A DNA stretch of 64,000 nt from Arthrobacter sp. ISL-95 (GTDB lineage Bacteria > Actinomycetota > Actinomycetes > Actinomycetales > Micrococcaceae). Below are positions 7,580 through 16,326 of the stretch, piece by piece. Within the stretch, counting starts at the first letter, position 1. Each line of letters opens with the position of its first letter. The position numbers and the translations under genes were made by a program. The stretch covers positions 396,372-460,371 of the forward strand of contig NZ_JAGGPR010000003.1 of the NCBI RefSeq assembly GCF_018613695.1, written 5' to 3'. The notes below the pieces were generated by a model. It was not told the DNA's origin. It saw only the letters and a program-made list of their open reading frames with translations, and ran no database searches.

Positions 7580-9601
7580 ATGGCTACAAACAGTGACACA
7601 AAACCCCTAACACCAGAGGAGTTACCTGCCGACGATCAGCCGGCAGGTACTTCAGCAGCAACCAGCCCCGCCCGCACGGAGAACCCTGAAGCAGTTATCA
7701 GCATCTCTCCCACCGACACCAACTTGGCAGCCCTCGACGCTGAGGACGGAGGCGCAGAGCCCATTTCCGATTCTGTAGAACACGAACAGATCATGGAGGA
7801 GTTGCGCCACGCCAAGACCGAGCAGGCCGTTTCGGCCCGCCGGAACCGCAAACTTACCCTCGACAAAGTCACCTTCGGGATCACGGGCGCCATCGCCGTC
7901 GCCTTCGTGGTCTGGGGCTTTGTGGGACGCGACAGCCTCTCCGATACCTCCAAGGGTGCCCTGAACTGGGTCATGGAGTACACAGGCTGGCTCTTCATGG
8001 TTCTCGCCTCATTGTTCGTCGTTTTCGTCCTATGGCTTGCCTTGGGCAAATTCGGCAACATCCCGCTGGGCAAGGACGGCGAAAAGCCCGAGTTCCGAAC
8101 TGTCTCCTGGGTGGCCATGATGTTCGCCGCCGGCATGGGCATCGGACTCATGTTCTACGGTGTTGCCGAACCGCTGTACCACTACATTTCGCCGCCGCCG
8201 GGAACAGTGGACGGCCGCACTCCCGCAGCCATCCAGACCGCCATGGCCACGTCCATCTTCCACTGGACCCTGCACCCGTGGGCCATGTACGCAGTAGTCG
8301 GCATCGCCATGGCTTACGGCACCTACCGCCTCGGCCGCAAGCAACTGGTCTCCGCGGCCTTCACCTCGCTCTTCGGCATCCGCATGGTGGAAGGGCCGAT
8401 CGGCAAGTTCATCAACATCCTGGCCATCTTCGCCACACTCTTCGGAACTGCCGCCTCGCTGGGCCTGGGTGCCCTCCAGATCGGCAGCGGCATGACGTCC
8501 AACGGCTGGATGGGTGAGATCGGCACTCCCGTGCTGGTAGTCATCGTCGCGATCCTGACGTTCTGTTTCGTGGCATCAGCTGTTTCAGGCATCAGCCGCG
8601 GCATCCAGTGGCTGTCCAACATCAACATGGTCCTGGCCGTTGTTCTGGCCCTCATTGTGTTCATAGCCGGACCCACCTTGTTCATCCTCAACCTGATCCC
8701 TTCAGCCGTGGGTGACTACGCCCGGGATCTGGCTGAAATGTCCTCACGTACCGAGGCCGTGGGAGATGACTCGCTGCGCAGCTGGATGACCAGCTGGACC
8801 ATCTTCTACTGGGCCTGGTGGATCTCTTGGACGCCCTTTGTGGGAATGTTCATCGCCCGCATCAGCCGTGGCCGCACCATCCGCCAGTTCGTCACCGGCG
8901 TGCTGCTGGTGCCCAGCGTAGTCAGCGTGATCTGGTTCGGTATCTTTGGCGGTGCCGCGTTCCACGTTCAGCAAGAGGCGGACAAGGCCGGCACTCCTGG
9001 TCTTGTGACCATGGTGGACGGTGCTCCCTCCATCAACTTCGACGGCGCGCTCTTCGACCTCGTGAAGAATCTGGGCATGCCTGGCTGGCTGACAGCAGCC
9101 GTCATTGTCCTGGCCATGGTCCTGGTGGCGATCTTCTTCGTCACCGGTGCCGACGCAGCGTCCATCGTGATGGGATCCCTCAGCTCCAATGGTGCTGAGC
9201 ACCCGCGTCGAGGAGTGGTGATCTTCTGGGGAAGCCTCACCGGCGCAGTAGCAGCGGTCATGTTGCTTGCCGGCGGCGATAAACCATCTGAAGCGTTGTC
9301 AGGCCTGCAAAGAGTGACAATCGTGGCTGCCCTGCCCTTTGTCATCGTCATGCTGTTGCTCTGTTTCGCACTGGTCAAGGACCTTCGCCGCGATCCCCTG
9401 CAACTGCACAAACGCTTGGCCACCTCAGTGGTGGAACGAGCCATCCGGACCGGCGTCGAGCAGCACGGCGGCGTTCAGTTCGACCTCGTCACCAGGCACG
9501 ATTGCGCTGAAAAATGCACGGAGTCCGATTGCAACGGGGGAACACCTACGGGAACCATCCCCCTGGTTGGCAAACCCCCTCAGGACTCCGACCACAAGTA
9601 A
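7580..9601 (+). CDS. BCCT family betaine transporter with long acidic N-terminus and Cys-containing tail
   Basis: A sodium- or proton-coupled betaine/carnitine/choline transporter of about 673 residues with 12 predicted membrane helices. The glycine-rich unwound helix reads GMGIGLMFYGVAEP, the form associated with betaine rather than choline carriers, and the WTIFYWAWWISWTPFVG signature of the family is intact. A hydrophilic acidic extension of about 95 residues precedes the first helix. The C-terminal tail carries three close cysteines (DCAEKCTESDC), which is unusual for BCCT carriers. The ATG at 7580 has AAAGGA at good spacing; an ATG at 7535 is also in frame. It would supply the substrate for the upstream one-carbon genes. 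Confidence 0.9.
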   Translation: MATNSDTKPLTPEELPADDQPAGTSAATSPARTENPEAVISISPTDTNLAALDAEDGGAEPISDSVEHEQIMEELRHAKTEQAVSARRNRKLTLDKVTFGITGAIAVAFVVWGFVGRDSLSDTSKGALNWVMEYTGWLFMVLASLFVVFVLWLALGKFGNIPLGKDGEKPEFRTVSWVAMMFAAGMGIGLMFYGVAEPLYHYISPPPGTVDGRTPAAIQTAMATSIFHWTLHPWAMYAVVGIAMAYGTYRLGRKQLVSAAFTSLFGIRMVEGPIGKFINILAIFATLFGTAASLGLGALQIGSGMTSNGWMGEIGTPVLVVIVAILTFCFVASAVSGISRGIQWLSNINMVLAVVLALIVFIAGPTLFILNLIPSAVGDYARDLAEMSSRTEAVGDDSLRSWMTSWTIFYWAWWISWTPFVGMFIARISRGRTIRQFVTGVLLVPSVVSVIWFGIFGGAAFHVQQEADKAGTPGLVTMVDGAPSINFDGALFDLVKNLGMPGWLTAAVIVLAMVLVAIFFVTGADAASIVMGSLSSNGAEHPRRGVVIFWGSLTGAVAAVMLLAGGDKPSEALSGLQRVTIVAALPFVIVMLLLCFALVKDLRRDPLQLHKRLATSVVERAIRTGVEQHGGVQFDLVTRHDCAEKCTESDCNGGTPTGTIPLVGKPPQDSDHK

Positions 9602-9642
9602 CCCCTCCGGTTAACCCCATTTACACATCAGGAAGGTCCCCC

Positions 9643-9837
9643 ATGCCCAAAACCTCTGCCCCAGGCACGCTCCGCCTCAACACCCAGGCCAGCCGCAACA
9701 CCCAGGCCGGCGAGGATGTGACTCTTACCCTGGACTCATCCAAGCCCTTGACCGTCCGGATTGAAGTTGACCATTGCCCCTGCGGATCGGAACACAACCG
9801 GGCCGGCTCCTACGTGGACAGTGACTTCAGCCGCTAA
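9643..9837 (+). CDS. Small Cys-containing protein after the betaine transporter
   Basis: A 64-residue frame with a good ribosome site (AGGAAGG) 41 bases after the transporter stop, followed by a strong terminator, so it is very likely the last gene of that transcript. The C-terminal third has DHCPCGSEHN, two cysteines with nearby histidines that could bind a metal or form a redox pair. I do not recognise the family. Pairing with the cysteine-containing tail of the transporter is a noteworthy coincidence. Confidence 0.65.
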   Translation: MPKTSAPGTLRLNTQASRNTQAGEDVTLTLDSSKPLTVRIEVDHCPCGSEHNRAGSYVDSDFSR

Positions 9838-9881
9838 CAGGTCATCAACTCGTCGCAGGGACAAAGCAGTTAGTCCCTACG

Positions 9882-9924
9882 CAACAAAGCAGGCGCCGGA
9901 TCAGATCCGGCGCCTGCTTTGTTG
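9882..9924. terminator. Bidirectional terminator
   Basis: A perfect 20-base stem with a 3-base CAG loop; the core is GCAGGCGCCGGAT. A-rich and T-rich edges on both sides allow it to end both the transporter transcript and the oppositely oriented fasciclin gene. Confidence 0.92.
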
Positions 9925-9947
9925 TTGGTACTGCTAAGCCCTATTGC

Positions 9948-10634
9948 CTATTTGGGCATCAGCACTGAGTCGATCAGGTAGACCGTGGCGTTGGCGGTCT
10001 GGACACCACCGCAGATCACGTTGGAAGATCCGTCCACCGTGAGGGCATCCTTGGTGCCACCGACAGTCACTTCGCCACCCTGAACAGTCTTGTGGGTGCC
10101 GATGATCTGGTCCGGGGTCAGCTGGCCGGGGACTACGTGGTAGGTGAGAATCTTGCTCAGCAGGGCATCGTCCGTCTTGAGCGTCTCGATTGTCGCGGGG
10201 TCGATCTTTGCGAAAGCATCGTCAACCGGTGCGAACACCGTGAATTCGCTGCCGTTCAGGGTGGAAACCAGGTCGACCTTGGGGTTGAGCTTTCCCGAAA
10301 CAGCGGCGGTCAGGGTCTTGAGCAGCGGGTTGTTCCCTGCTGCAACTGCTACCGGGTCCTGGGCCATGCCCATTACCGAACCGGCACCGTCCGGAACCTG
10401 TGCGGCGTAACCGGCGCAGCCGGGGCCCACAAGGTTAGCGGCCGGATCCATGGCGGCGCTGCTCATGGCGGACGAGGACGGCGACGGTGCCATCGACGAC
10501 GGAGCCGCCATGGAAGTTTCTGGGGCGGCAGAGGTGGCAGCCGGCGTGCTGGTACCACCACAGGCAGTAAGTCCGAGAAGGGCGGCTGCAGTGAGGCCAA
10601 CGAAGGCGAGGGCGGGGCGCTTTGTGGACAACAT
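9948..10634 (-). CDS. Fasciclin-domain lipoprotein
   Basis: A 228-residue secreted lipoprotein: signal peptide with lipobox LTAC (Cys at about residue 25), a Ser/Ala/Pro-rich linker to about residue 65, then one FAS1 domain with the H1 motif [13 protein letters not shown] and the H2 motif [12 protein letters not shown]1 domains serve in adhesion and matrix contact; the bacterial MPT70-like lipoproteins have unclear ligands. It stands alone between two terminators. Confidence 0.92.
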   Translation of the reverse strand: MLSTKRPALAFVGLTAAALLGLTACGGTSTPAATSAAPETSMAAPSSMAPSPSSSAMSSAAMDPAANLVGPGCAGYAAQVPDGAGSVMGMAQDPVAVAAGNNPLLKTLTAAVSGKLNPKVDLVSTLNGSEFTVFAPVDDAFAKIDPATIETLKTDDALLSKILTYHVVPGQLTPDQIIGTHKTVQGGEVTVGGTKDALTVDGSSNVICGGVQTANATVYLIDSVLMPK

Positions 10635-10811
10635 GTCATTCTCCTTGTTTTTGGAACCAGGGCGTTGGATCCATTGGTTGGTGGGACTCGGGCTGCAGGT
10701 TCTGCTTTTGCTTCACCTGCGGTTTGTGTCTCACCAGCTATTCGGAGGATGGGGCGGGGTGGATGGGTCCGGATTGAAAAGTTTTTTGAGCAACCTTGAA
10801 GGCTCGGTTTC

Positions 10812-10856
10812 CGGACGCTGGATAGGGGCTGGACCGCGGCCCCTATCCAACGTCCG
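10812..10856 (-). terminator. Hairpin downstream of the VOC gene
   Basis: Arms CGGACGCTGGATAGGGGC and GCCCCTATCCAACGTCCG pair over 18 bases with one mismatch. It lies 10 bases after the stop of the minus-strand VOC gene and before the fasciclin promoter region. Confidence 0.7.
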
Positions 10857-10865
10857 TTGCCACGT

Positions 10866-11240
10866 TTAGAAGTACGGTTTGGTGATGAGCTCCAGAGCGT
10901 GACCGGCAGGGTCTTTGAAATACACGCCACGGCCGCCATGTTCCGTGTTTGTCTCACCCGGGCGGGTCATCTGAGGATCCGCCCAATGCTCGACGCCATC
11001 ACTCACCAACCGCTCATAGGCGCGGTCAAAGTGGGCGTCGTCAACCAGGAATGCATAGTGCTGCATCTGGATGTCCACCGGAGGCTCGGCGAATTGAAGC
11101 ATCACCCCTCCGCCGAGCGTGAGATTGGTGAAGGGACCCCAACTTGGGGCTTCCTTGGCTTCAAGGATGGAACGGTAGAACCCGGCAGAAATTGCGCGGT
11201 CAAGGGACGCGATGATGGTGTGGTTGAAAAGTGCAGGCAT
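10866..11240 (-). CDS. VOC (glyoxalase/bleomycin resistance) superfamily protein
   Basis: A 124-residue protein with the paired beta-alpha-beta-beta-beta units of the vicinal oxygen chelate fold: FNHTIIASLDRAISAGFYR at the start, HYAFLVDD in the middle and VYFKDPAGHALELI at the end, giving the expected His/His/Glu metal positions. AAGGAG precedes the ATG. Substrate is unknown. It is a single-gene unit with its own terminator. Confidence 0.88.
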   Translation of the reverse strand: MPALFNHTIIASLDRAISAGFYRSILEAKEAPSWGPFTNLTLGGGVMLQFAEPPVDIQMQHYAFLVDDAHFDRAYERLVSDGVEHWADPQMTRPGETNTEHGGRGVYFKDPAGHALELITKPYF

Positions 11241-11453
11241 GTAGAACTCCTTGATGTGTGGGGGTCATTTCGATGTTTTTGAAATTTCATCGACCCATAA
11301 GGAGGTGCCCGAGGGGCACCGGCGCCACAGCTGCAGGAGCAAACGCGCGTCAGAGGTCGGCCGGGTAGCCGATCCGTGCAGGGCAGAAGCCCGATCCGGT
11401 CATCACGTTGGCAAGTCTAGCGGAGCGGCGCACCCGGTGACAGGATGGTCCGC

Positions 11454-12026
11454 ATGGCTATCGAGGTTCGACCCGCAGCGGTGTTCGATGACGTGAAGAC
11501 CATGGTGGGGCCCAAGAGCCCTGATTCGAATGTGTGCTGGTGTCTGAGCTACAGGATCCCGTCCAAACTGAACCAGGAGCTCCAGAAACAGGAGCGCGGG
11601 AAGTTCGTGAAGGGACTGGTGGCCGAGGACCCTCCTCCGGGCGTTTTGGCCTACGACGGCGACGAAGTGGTTGGGTGGGCTGCGGTCCACCCTCGCGCGG
11701 ACACCACTTTTGCGAAGAACCGCAAGATCCCGCGTGTGGATGAGAGCAACGTTTGGTCGGTCTGGTGCATTCGGGTGCGGCCGGGGCATCGTGGCAAGGG
11801 GATCTCCCACGAGCTGCTCCGCGGGGCAATCGACTTCGCCAAGAGCCATGGGGCGCCTGCCATTGAGGGCTATCCCGTGGACAACAAGGGCGGCAAGGTG
11901 GACCTGACCATGGCCTATGTGGGCACCCGCCGGTTATTCGAGAAGGCCGGCTTCAAGAAGGTGACCGAGACGACGTCGGTCCTCAACGGCTTCCCACGAG
12001 TGTTGATGCGCCTGGACCTCAGCTAG
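11454..12026 (+). CDS. GNAT family N-acetyltransferase
   Basis: A 190-residue acetyltransferase. The acetyl-CoA loop is in VRPGHRGKGISHELL, the GNAT motif A, and an N-terminal segment carries SNVCWCLSYR. CAGGAT lies 7 bases before the ATG at 11454, as in leaderless actinobacterial genes; the in-frame ATG at 11445 is the alternative. Its TAG stop overlaps the stop of the convergent IclR gene in a shared CTAG. Acceptor substrate is unknown. Confidence 0.85.
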   Translation: MAIEVRPAAVFDDVKTMVGPKSPDSNVCWCLSYRIPSKLNQELQKQERGKFVKGLVAEDPPPGVLAYDGDEVVGWAAVHPRADTTFAKNRKIPRVDESNVWSVWCIRVRPGHRGKGISHELLRGAIDFAKSHGAPAIEGYPVDNKGGKVDLTMAYVGTRRLFEKAGFKKVTETTSVLNGFPRVLMRLDLS

Positions 12027-12808
12027 CCCTGCAACCGCGCGCTCATTCGGTGAGCCTCATCGAGCAGCAGCTTGCCAAGGAACTCCTGGCGGTCGGGGCG
12101 GAACCTGGGCTCAATTCCCGTCAAGGAAAGAGCCCACGCTGGCCGTCCCTGCTGATCGAACACGGCAGCGCCCATTCCCCAACTGCCTTCCAGGATCAGC
12201 CCGGGATTAACGGAGTATCCTGCCAGCCGGGTCTGCTCCAGATTCTCCCGCACCACATCGGCAGGATGTCCCACAGCAAAATCCCCGGCGTGCACCGGCC
12301 AGAGGTCCAGCAGCGATTCCTGTTCGTCGGGAGGCAGGAAAGCCATGATGGCCGTTCCGGCAGATGCCACTCCCAACGGAAAGCGCACGCCTTCGTGCAG
12401 CACGAAAGACCGCACCGGGAACGAACCTTCTTCACGCAGCACGCACACTGTTTCATTCCCACGGCGGATAGAGAAGAAGGCGCTCTCCCCCGTCTCGGCA
12501 GCCAACCTCCGCAGTGACGGCCGCGCAATGTCCTCCATGGGGAAACGTGCAGCAGCCACCGAGCCCAGCAGGAAAATCTCCGGCCCCAATACCCACTTTC
12601 CGGAGGCGGAGTCATGTTCCAGCAAACCCTCCGCAGCCAAGGACGTCAGCAGCCGGTGAACGGTGGGCCGGGTCAGCCCTGACTCGCGCACCAAACCTGC
12701 CAATGAGGTGCCTTCGGGCTTGCGTCCCACCAGCCGAAGCAGCAGGGCTGCCCGGCCTACCACTTGCGCTCCTTGAACCACCACAGCAGCCTCCTCAAGA
12801 GATTTCAT
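12023..12808 (-). CDS. IclR family regulator of the CoA-transferase/thiolase operon
   Basis: An IclR-type winged helix (LVRESGLTRPTVHRLLTSL) at about residues 35-60 and the effector domain (FPLGVASAGTAIMAFLP). The ATG at 12808 is preferred; a TTG five codons upstream is possible. It diverges from the scoA-scoB-thiolase operon with 157 bases between, containing three TCCAC/GTGGA inverted repeats, one covering its own start. PcaR/PcaU-type regulation of beta-ketoadipate-like genes is the nearest known scheme, but here the target thiolase is not of PcaF type. Confidence 0.87.
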   Translation of the reverse strand: MKSLEEAAVVVQGAQVVGRAALLLRLVGRKPEGTSLAGLVRESGLTRPTVHRLLTSLAAEGLLEHDSASGKWVLGPEIFLLGSVAAARFPMEDIARPSLRRLAAETGESAFFSIRRGNETVCVLREEGSFPVRSFVLHEGVRFPLGVASAGTAIMAFLPPDEQESLLDLWPVHAGDFAVGHPADVVRENLEQTRLAGYSVNPGLILEGSWGMGAAVFDQQGRPAWALSLTGIEPRFRPDRQEFLGKLLLDEAHRMSARLQG

Positions 12809-12820
12809 CCACAATATGGA
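12808..12820. promoter_or_regulatory. Putative IclR operator 1
   Basis: A 13-base inverted repeat TCCACAATATGGA (half-sites TCCAC and ATGGA) that overlaps the start of the IclR gene, consistent with autorepression. Confidence 0.5.
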
Positions 12821-12837
12821 CAACTTGCATCATAGCG

Positions 12838-12854
12838 TCCACACCATGAGTGGA
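12838..12854. promoter_or_regulatory. Putative IclR operator 2
   Basis: TCCAC and GTGGA separated by seven bases, in the middle of the divergent promoter region. Confidence 0.5.
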
Positions 12855-12919
12855 ACACTAACAACGCCGTCGACCGCCCAGTAGAGGAAATCTAGGCTCC
12901 TATCTAAGAGACAACACAG

Positions 12920-12932
12920 TCCACAAAGTGGA
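12920..12932. promoter_or_regulatory. Putative IclR operator 3
   Basis: TCCACAAAGTGGA, a perfect 5-base-arm repeat with the same 13-base geometry as operator 1, placed 34 bases before the CoA-transferase ATG. Confidence 0.55.
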
Positions 12933-12965
12933 TGCCCGGCAAACGTACTCAAAGAGGAGCACAGC

Positions 12966-13697
12966 ATGACCAAGATCCACGCGAGCGCAGCCCAAGCGCT
13001 TCATGACCTGATGGCAGACGGCCTGACAATCGCCGTCGGCGGTTTCGGCCTCAGCGGTATCCCCGCGGATCTGATCGACGCCGTCCGGGAATCGGGCGCC
13101 AAGGACCTCACCATCGTTTCCAACAACATGGGCGTGGACGGCAAGGGGCTTGGCGTCCTGATCGAAGCCGGCCAGGTCCGGAAGGTCATCGCTTCCTACG
13201 TGGGCGAGAACAAGCTGTTCGCCGAGCAGTACTTGGCGGGGAAGCTCGAGGTTGAGTTCACGCCGCAGGGCACACTCGCCGAACGGCTCCGGGCTGGGGG
13301 CGCCGGCATCCCCGCGTTCTACACCAGGACCGGGGTGGGAACCCTGGTTGCCGAAGGCAAGCCGTTGGAGGAGTTCGACGGCGTCACTTACGTCCGCGAG
13401 CGCGCCATCACCGCCGACGTCGCACTGGTTCATGCCCACACCGCCGACACGGACGGCAACCTGATCTACCGCTACACGGCGCGGAACTTCAACCCGGTGG
13501 TGGCTACCGCCGGCGCGGTGACCATCGCCGAGGCTGAGGTCATTGAGCAGCCGGGCGAGCTGGACCCCAACCACATCGTCACCCCTGGCGTGTACGTGCA
13601 GCGGCTGGTCCAGGCTACGGATCGGGTCAAGGACATTGAACAGCGCACCGTCCGCCCCCGCACCGAGACACAACGCGCCGAAGCAGTAACGGTCTAG
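12966..13697 (+). CDS. 3-oxoacid CoA-transferase subunit A
   Basis: A 243-residue alpha subunit of a family I CoA-transferase (ScoA/PcaI/AtoD type): GFGLSGIPADLIDAV with the glycine-rich CoA segment and EFTPQGTLAERLRAGGAG are family signatures. It moves CoA from succinyl-CoA (or acetyl-CoA) onto a 3-oxoacid. GAGGAG precedes the ATG. It is followed 18 bases later by subunit B and then a thiolase, so the operon would activate a 3-oxoacid and cleave it to acetyl-CoA. The exact acid (acetoacetate, 3-oxoadipate or another) cannot be fixed from sequence. Confidence 0.9.
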   Translation: MTKIHASAAQALHDLMADGLTIAVGGFGLSGIPADLIDAVRESGAKDLTIVSNNMGVDGKGLGVLIEAGQVRKVIASYVGENKLFAEQYLAGKLEVEFTPQGTLAERLRAGGAGIPAFYTRTGVGTLVAEGKPLEEFDGVTYVRERAITADVALVHAHTADTDGNLIYRYTARNFNPVVATAGAVTIAEAEVIEQPGELDPNHIVTPGVYVQRLVQATDRVKDIEQRTVRPRTETQRAEAVTV

Positions 13698-13715
13698 AAC
13701 AAGGAGCTCATCACC

Positions 13716-14417
13716 ATGGCATGGACACGTGACCAAATGGCGGCCATCGCGGCCGAAGAATTGAACGACGGCGACTACGTCAACCTGGGCATCGGCATTC
13801 CCACGCTGGTGGCCAACAACCTGCCCGACGGCGTGCGGGTGGTCCTCCAGAGCGAGAACGGCCTGCTCGGAATGGGCCCTTTCCCGTACGAGGGCGAGGA
13901 AGATGCCGACCTTATTAACGCCGGCAAGCAGACCGTCACCATCACCCCCGGTGGCAGCATTTTCGACTCCGCTACCTCGTTCGGCATGATCCGCGGCGGG
14001 CACGTGAAGGTGGCCATCCTGGGCGCCATGCAGGTGTCCGGCTCCGGGGACCTGGCCAACTGGACCATCCCCGGCAAGATGGTCAAGGGGATGGGCGGGG
14101 CCATGGACTTGGTGGCCGGGACGCCGCGGGTGGTGGTCCTCACCGAGCACAATGCCAAGGATGGTTCGGCCAAGATCGTCGCCGAATGCACGCTTCCGCT
14201 CACGGGACTGAAGTGCGTTGACCGGATCATCACGGACCTCGCCGTTTTTGACATCGAGGAAACCGACGACGGCGGCACCCGGCTGCTGCTGACCCGCCTC
14301 GCCCCGGGAGTCACGGTGGAAGAGATCCGCAGCAAGACAGACACAGACTTTTCGGTGGTGCTCGGCTCTGTTGAACCCACGTCTGAGGAACACACGCTTG
14401 AAGGAGCACACGCATGA
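13716..14417 (+). CDS. 3-oxoacid CoA-transferase subunit B
   Basis: A 233-residue beta subunit with the catalytic glutamate in [13 protein letters not shown], which forms the glutamyl-CoA thioester, and conserved [20 protein letters not shown] precedes the ATG. Its stop overlaps the ATG of the thiolase gene (ATGA), indicating translational coupling. Confidence 0.92.
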   Translation: MAWTRDQMAAIAAEELNDGDYVNLGIGIPTLVANNLPDGVRVVLQSENGLLGMGPFPYEGEEDADLINAGKQTVTITPGGSIFDSATSFGMIRGGHVKVAILGAMQVSGSGDLANWTIPGKMVKGMGGAMDLVAGTPRVVVLTEHNAKDGSAKIVAECTLPLTGLKCVDRIITDLAVFDIEETDDGGTRLLLTRLAPGVTVEEIRSKTDTDFSVVLGSVEPTSEEHTLEGAHA

Positions 14418-15628
14418 GCCTGAAAGACCAGTTCGGCAAAGACATCCTGCTCACGGGGTGGGGCCACAGCAAGTTCGGGAAGCTGACTGATGACACCTTG
14501 GAGTCGTTGATCATCCAGGTTGCCGGCGAAGCCATCAAGAACTCGGGGCTGGACCCCAAGGACATCGACGAGATCTACCTCGGCCAATTCAACTCGGGCA
14601 TGCAGCCACTGGGATTCACGTCATCCCTGGCACTCCAGTTGTCCGCGGACCTTGCCAACGTTCCCGCAACGCGCACTGAGAATGCTTGCGCTTCCGGATC
14701 GGCCGCTTTCCAGCAGGGCGTCAAAACTGTCCTCGCCGGAACTGCCCGCAATGTGCTGGTAATCGGGGCGGAGAAAATGACCGACGCCGGTGCTGACGTT
14801 GTGGGCGCTGCCCTCCTCGCCGCTTCGTACGAGATGGCCGGCAAAGCCTCCAGCACCGGATTCACGGGCCTGTTCGCGGAGGTCGCCAAGCACTACGGGA
14901 AGCGCTACGGGGCTGGAATCAGCGGGCCGGGTTTCGAAGGCGGACTCGGTGATGTCCTCGGTTCCATCGCTGCCAAGAACCACCGCAACGGCATGGACAA
15001 CCCGTACGCCCAGATGCACCGGGACTTCGGCGAGGACTTCTGCCGGACCATTTCCGAGAAGAACCCCATGGTGGCCGAGCCCTTGCGCCGCACTGACTGT
15101 TCGCCGGTCTCCGACGGTGCTGCCGCCGTCGTGCTTTCCACGTCCGCTACCAGCGGCGCAACCGCGCCCGTGCGGCTGGCCGGTTTCGGTCACGCCAATG
15201 ATTTCTTCCCCGCGGAGAAGCGCGATCCCACCGAGTTTGCAGCCACCAGGGCTTCATGGGAGCGCGCCCTGGGCATGGCCGGCGTTGGGCTTGAGGACTT
15301 GGACTTTGCCGAGGTGCACGACTGCTTCACCATCGCCGAACTCATCATGTACGAAACCATGGGCCTCACGCCGCGGGGCGAGGGTGCGCGGGCCATCCAG
15401 GAAGGCTGGGTCTACAAGGACGGCAAGCTGCCCGTCAACGTCTCCGGCGGACTCAAGGCAAAGGGCCACCCGGTGGGAGCCACCGGTGTGTCGCAGCACG
15501 TCATCGCTGCGATGCAGCTCAGCGGGACCGCGGGCGATATGCAGTTGCCCAACGCCCGCCGCGGCGCGGTACAGAACATGGGTGGCGTGGGCATCGCCAA
15601 TTACGTGAGCGTGCTGGAGGCACTCTAG
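14414..15628 (+). CDS. Thiolase superfamily acetyl-CoA acetyltransferase (SCP-x-like type)
   Basis: A 404-residue thiolase. The nucleophile is C92 in [20 protein letters not shown] and [14 protein letters not shown] supply the other active-site segments. The HDCFT form is that of the SCP-x/archaeal thiolase branch, not the PcaF/FadA branch, so a beta-ketoadipate assignment is less likely than cleavage of another 3-oxoacyl-CoA. Coupled to the CoA-transferase operon and divergent from the IclR regulator. The stop abuts the stop of the convergent ankyrin gene. Confidence 0.9.
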   Translation: MSLKDQFGKDILLTGWGHSKFGKLTDDTLESLIIQVAGEAIKNSGLDPKDIDEIYLGQFNSGMQPLGFTSSLALQLSADLANVPATRTENACASGSAAFQQGVKTVLAGTARNVLVIGAEKMTDAGADVVGAALLAASYEMAGKASSTGFTGLFAEVAKHYGKRYGAGISGPGFEGGLGDVLGSIAAKNHRNGMDNPYAQMHRDFGEDFCRTISEKNPMVAEPLRRTDCSPVSDGAAAVVLSTSATSGATAPVRLAGFGHANDFFPAEKRDPTEFAATRASWERALGMAGVGLEDLDFAEVHDCFTIAELIMYETMGLTPRGEGARAIQEGWVYKDGKLPVNVSGGLKAKGHPVGATGVSQHVIAAMQLSGTAGDMQLPNARRGAVQNMGGVGIANYVSVLEAL

Positions 15629-16324
15629 CTAGCGGCCGCGGATCAGCGCCGCGATCTCCGTGAACCCGAGCCGCTCTGCATTTTGCAGGGCGGTTCGGCC
15701 TTGGGGGTCGCGGATGTCCGGGTTGGCTCCGGCCGCAAGGAGTTGCCCAACCACCTCCTGCTGATTGGGCCCACCGTTATTGAGCAGGATCGCTTCCTGC
15801 ATGGCGGTCCAGCCCAGGTTGTTGACGTGGTCCACGGGCACACCTGCTGCGATGAGAATCCGAACAGTTTCCGTGTGCCCATGCTCGCTCGCCGGGATCA
15901 GCGCGGTGCCGCCGTACCGGTTGATGCTGCGCACGTCCGCCCCGGCGGCCAACGTCAGCTGTAGGACCTCGTTGAAGCCTTCGGCACCGGCGTAAAGGAA
16001 AGCGGAGTCCTGGATGTCGTCCTTGGCGTTCACATTGCCGCCGGCCGCGATGAGTTCGCGAACCCTCACAGCGTCGTTGGCTTTCGCGGCAAGAATCAGG
16101 AGTCGGTCGGTTTCCAGTTGGGCCTCCGGTGACAGTTGGGGCGGCACAGCAGCCGCCGACGACGGGCCGGGACTCGCGCTCGACGACGCGGCTGATGTGG
16201 GGGCTACGGAAGTCGCGGCAGGGCTGGCGGACGGCGTCGGGCTGGAAGGCGGGGGCGCCGTCGTCGTACATCCGGACAGCAGCCCAAGCACAACCAGACT
16301 TGCCCCCACCACCGGAATCTTCAT
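15629..16324 (-). CDS. Ankyrin-repeat lipoprotein
   Basis: A 231-residue exported lipoprotein: lipobox LSGC (Cys19), a Ser/Ala/Pro-rich linker to about residue 60, then four to five ankyrin repeats of about 33 residues (for example YGGTALIPASEHGHTETVR and LGWTAMQEAILLNN). Outer-face ankyrin proteins usually mediate protein contacts. It ends the transcript that begins with the HbpS-like gene, with a 2-base gap, suggesting a functional link to that heme-binding-type protein. In other bacteria exported ankyrin proteins occur beside catalases, which is a loose parallel. Confidence 0.88.
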   Translation of the reverse strand: MKIPVVGASLVVLGLLSGCTTTAPPPSSPTPSASPAATSVAPTSAASSSASPGPSSAAAVPPQLSPEAQLETDRLLILAAKANDAVRVRELIAAGGNVNAKDDIQDSAFLYAGAEGFNEVLQLTLAAGADVRSINRYGGTALIPASEHGHTETVRILIAAGVPVDHVNNLGWTAMQEAILLNNGGPNQQEVVGQLLAAGANPDIRDPQGRTALQNAERLGFTEIAALIRGR

Positions 16325-16326
16325 GG

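Noticed and set aside
7488..9543. A 12-base repeat CAACGGGGGAAC at 7488-7499 and 9532-9543, encoding NGGTP in the leader ORF and in the transporter tail
   Set aside because: Too short to tell from chance and the flanks differ; kept only as a remark.
12900..14411. Minus-strand frame of 503 residues across the CoA-transferase genes
   Set aside because: Antisense shadow: composition is His/Gly/Asp-biased, with no family motif, and both plus-strand subunits show catalytic signatures.
14414..15628. PcaF (3-oxoadipyl-CoA thiolase), which would make the operon a beta-ketoadipate unit
   Set aside because: The HDCFT motif and overall pattern belong to the SCP-x-like thiolase branch, and no other pca gene is near.
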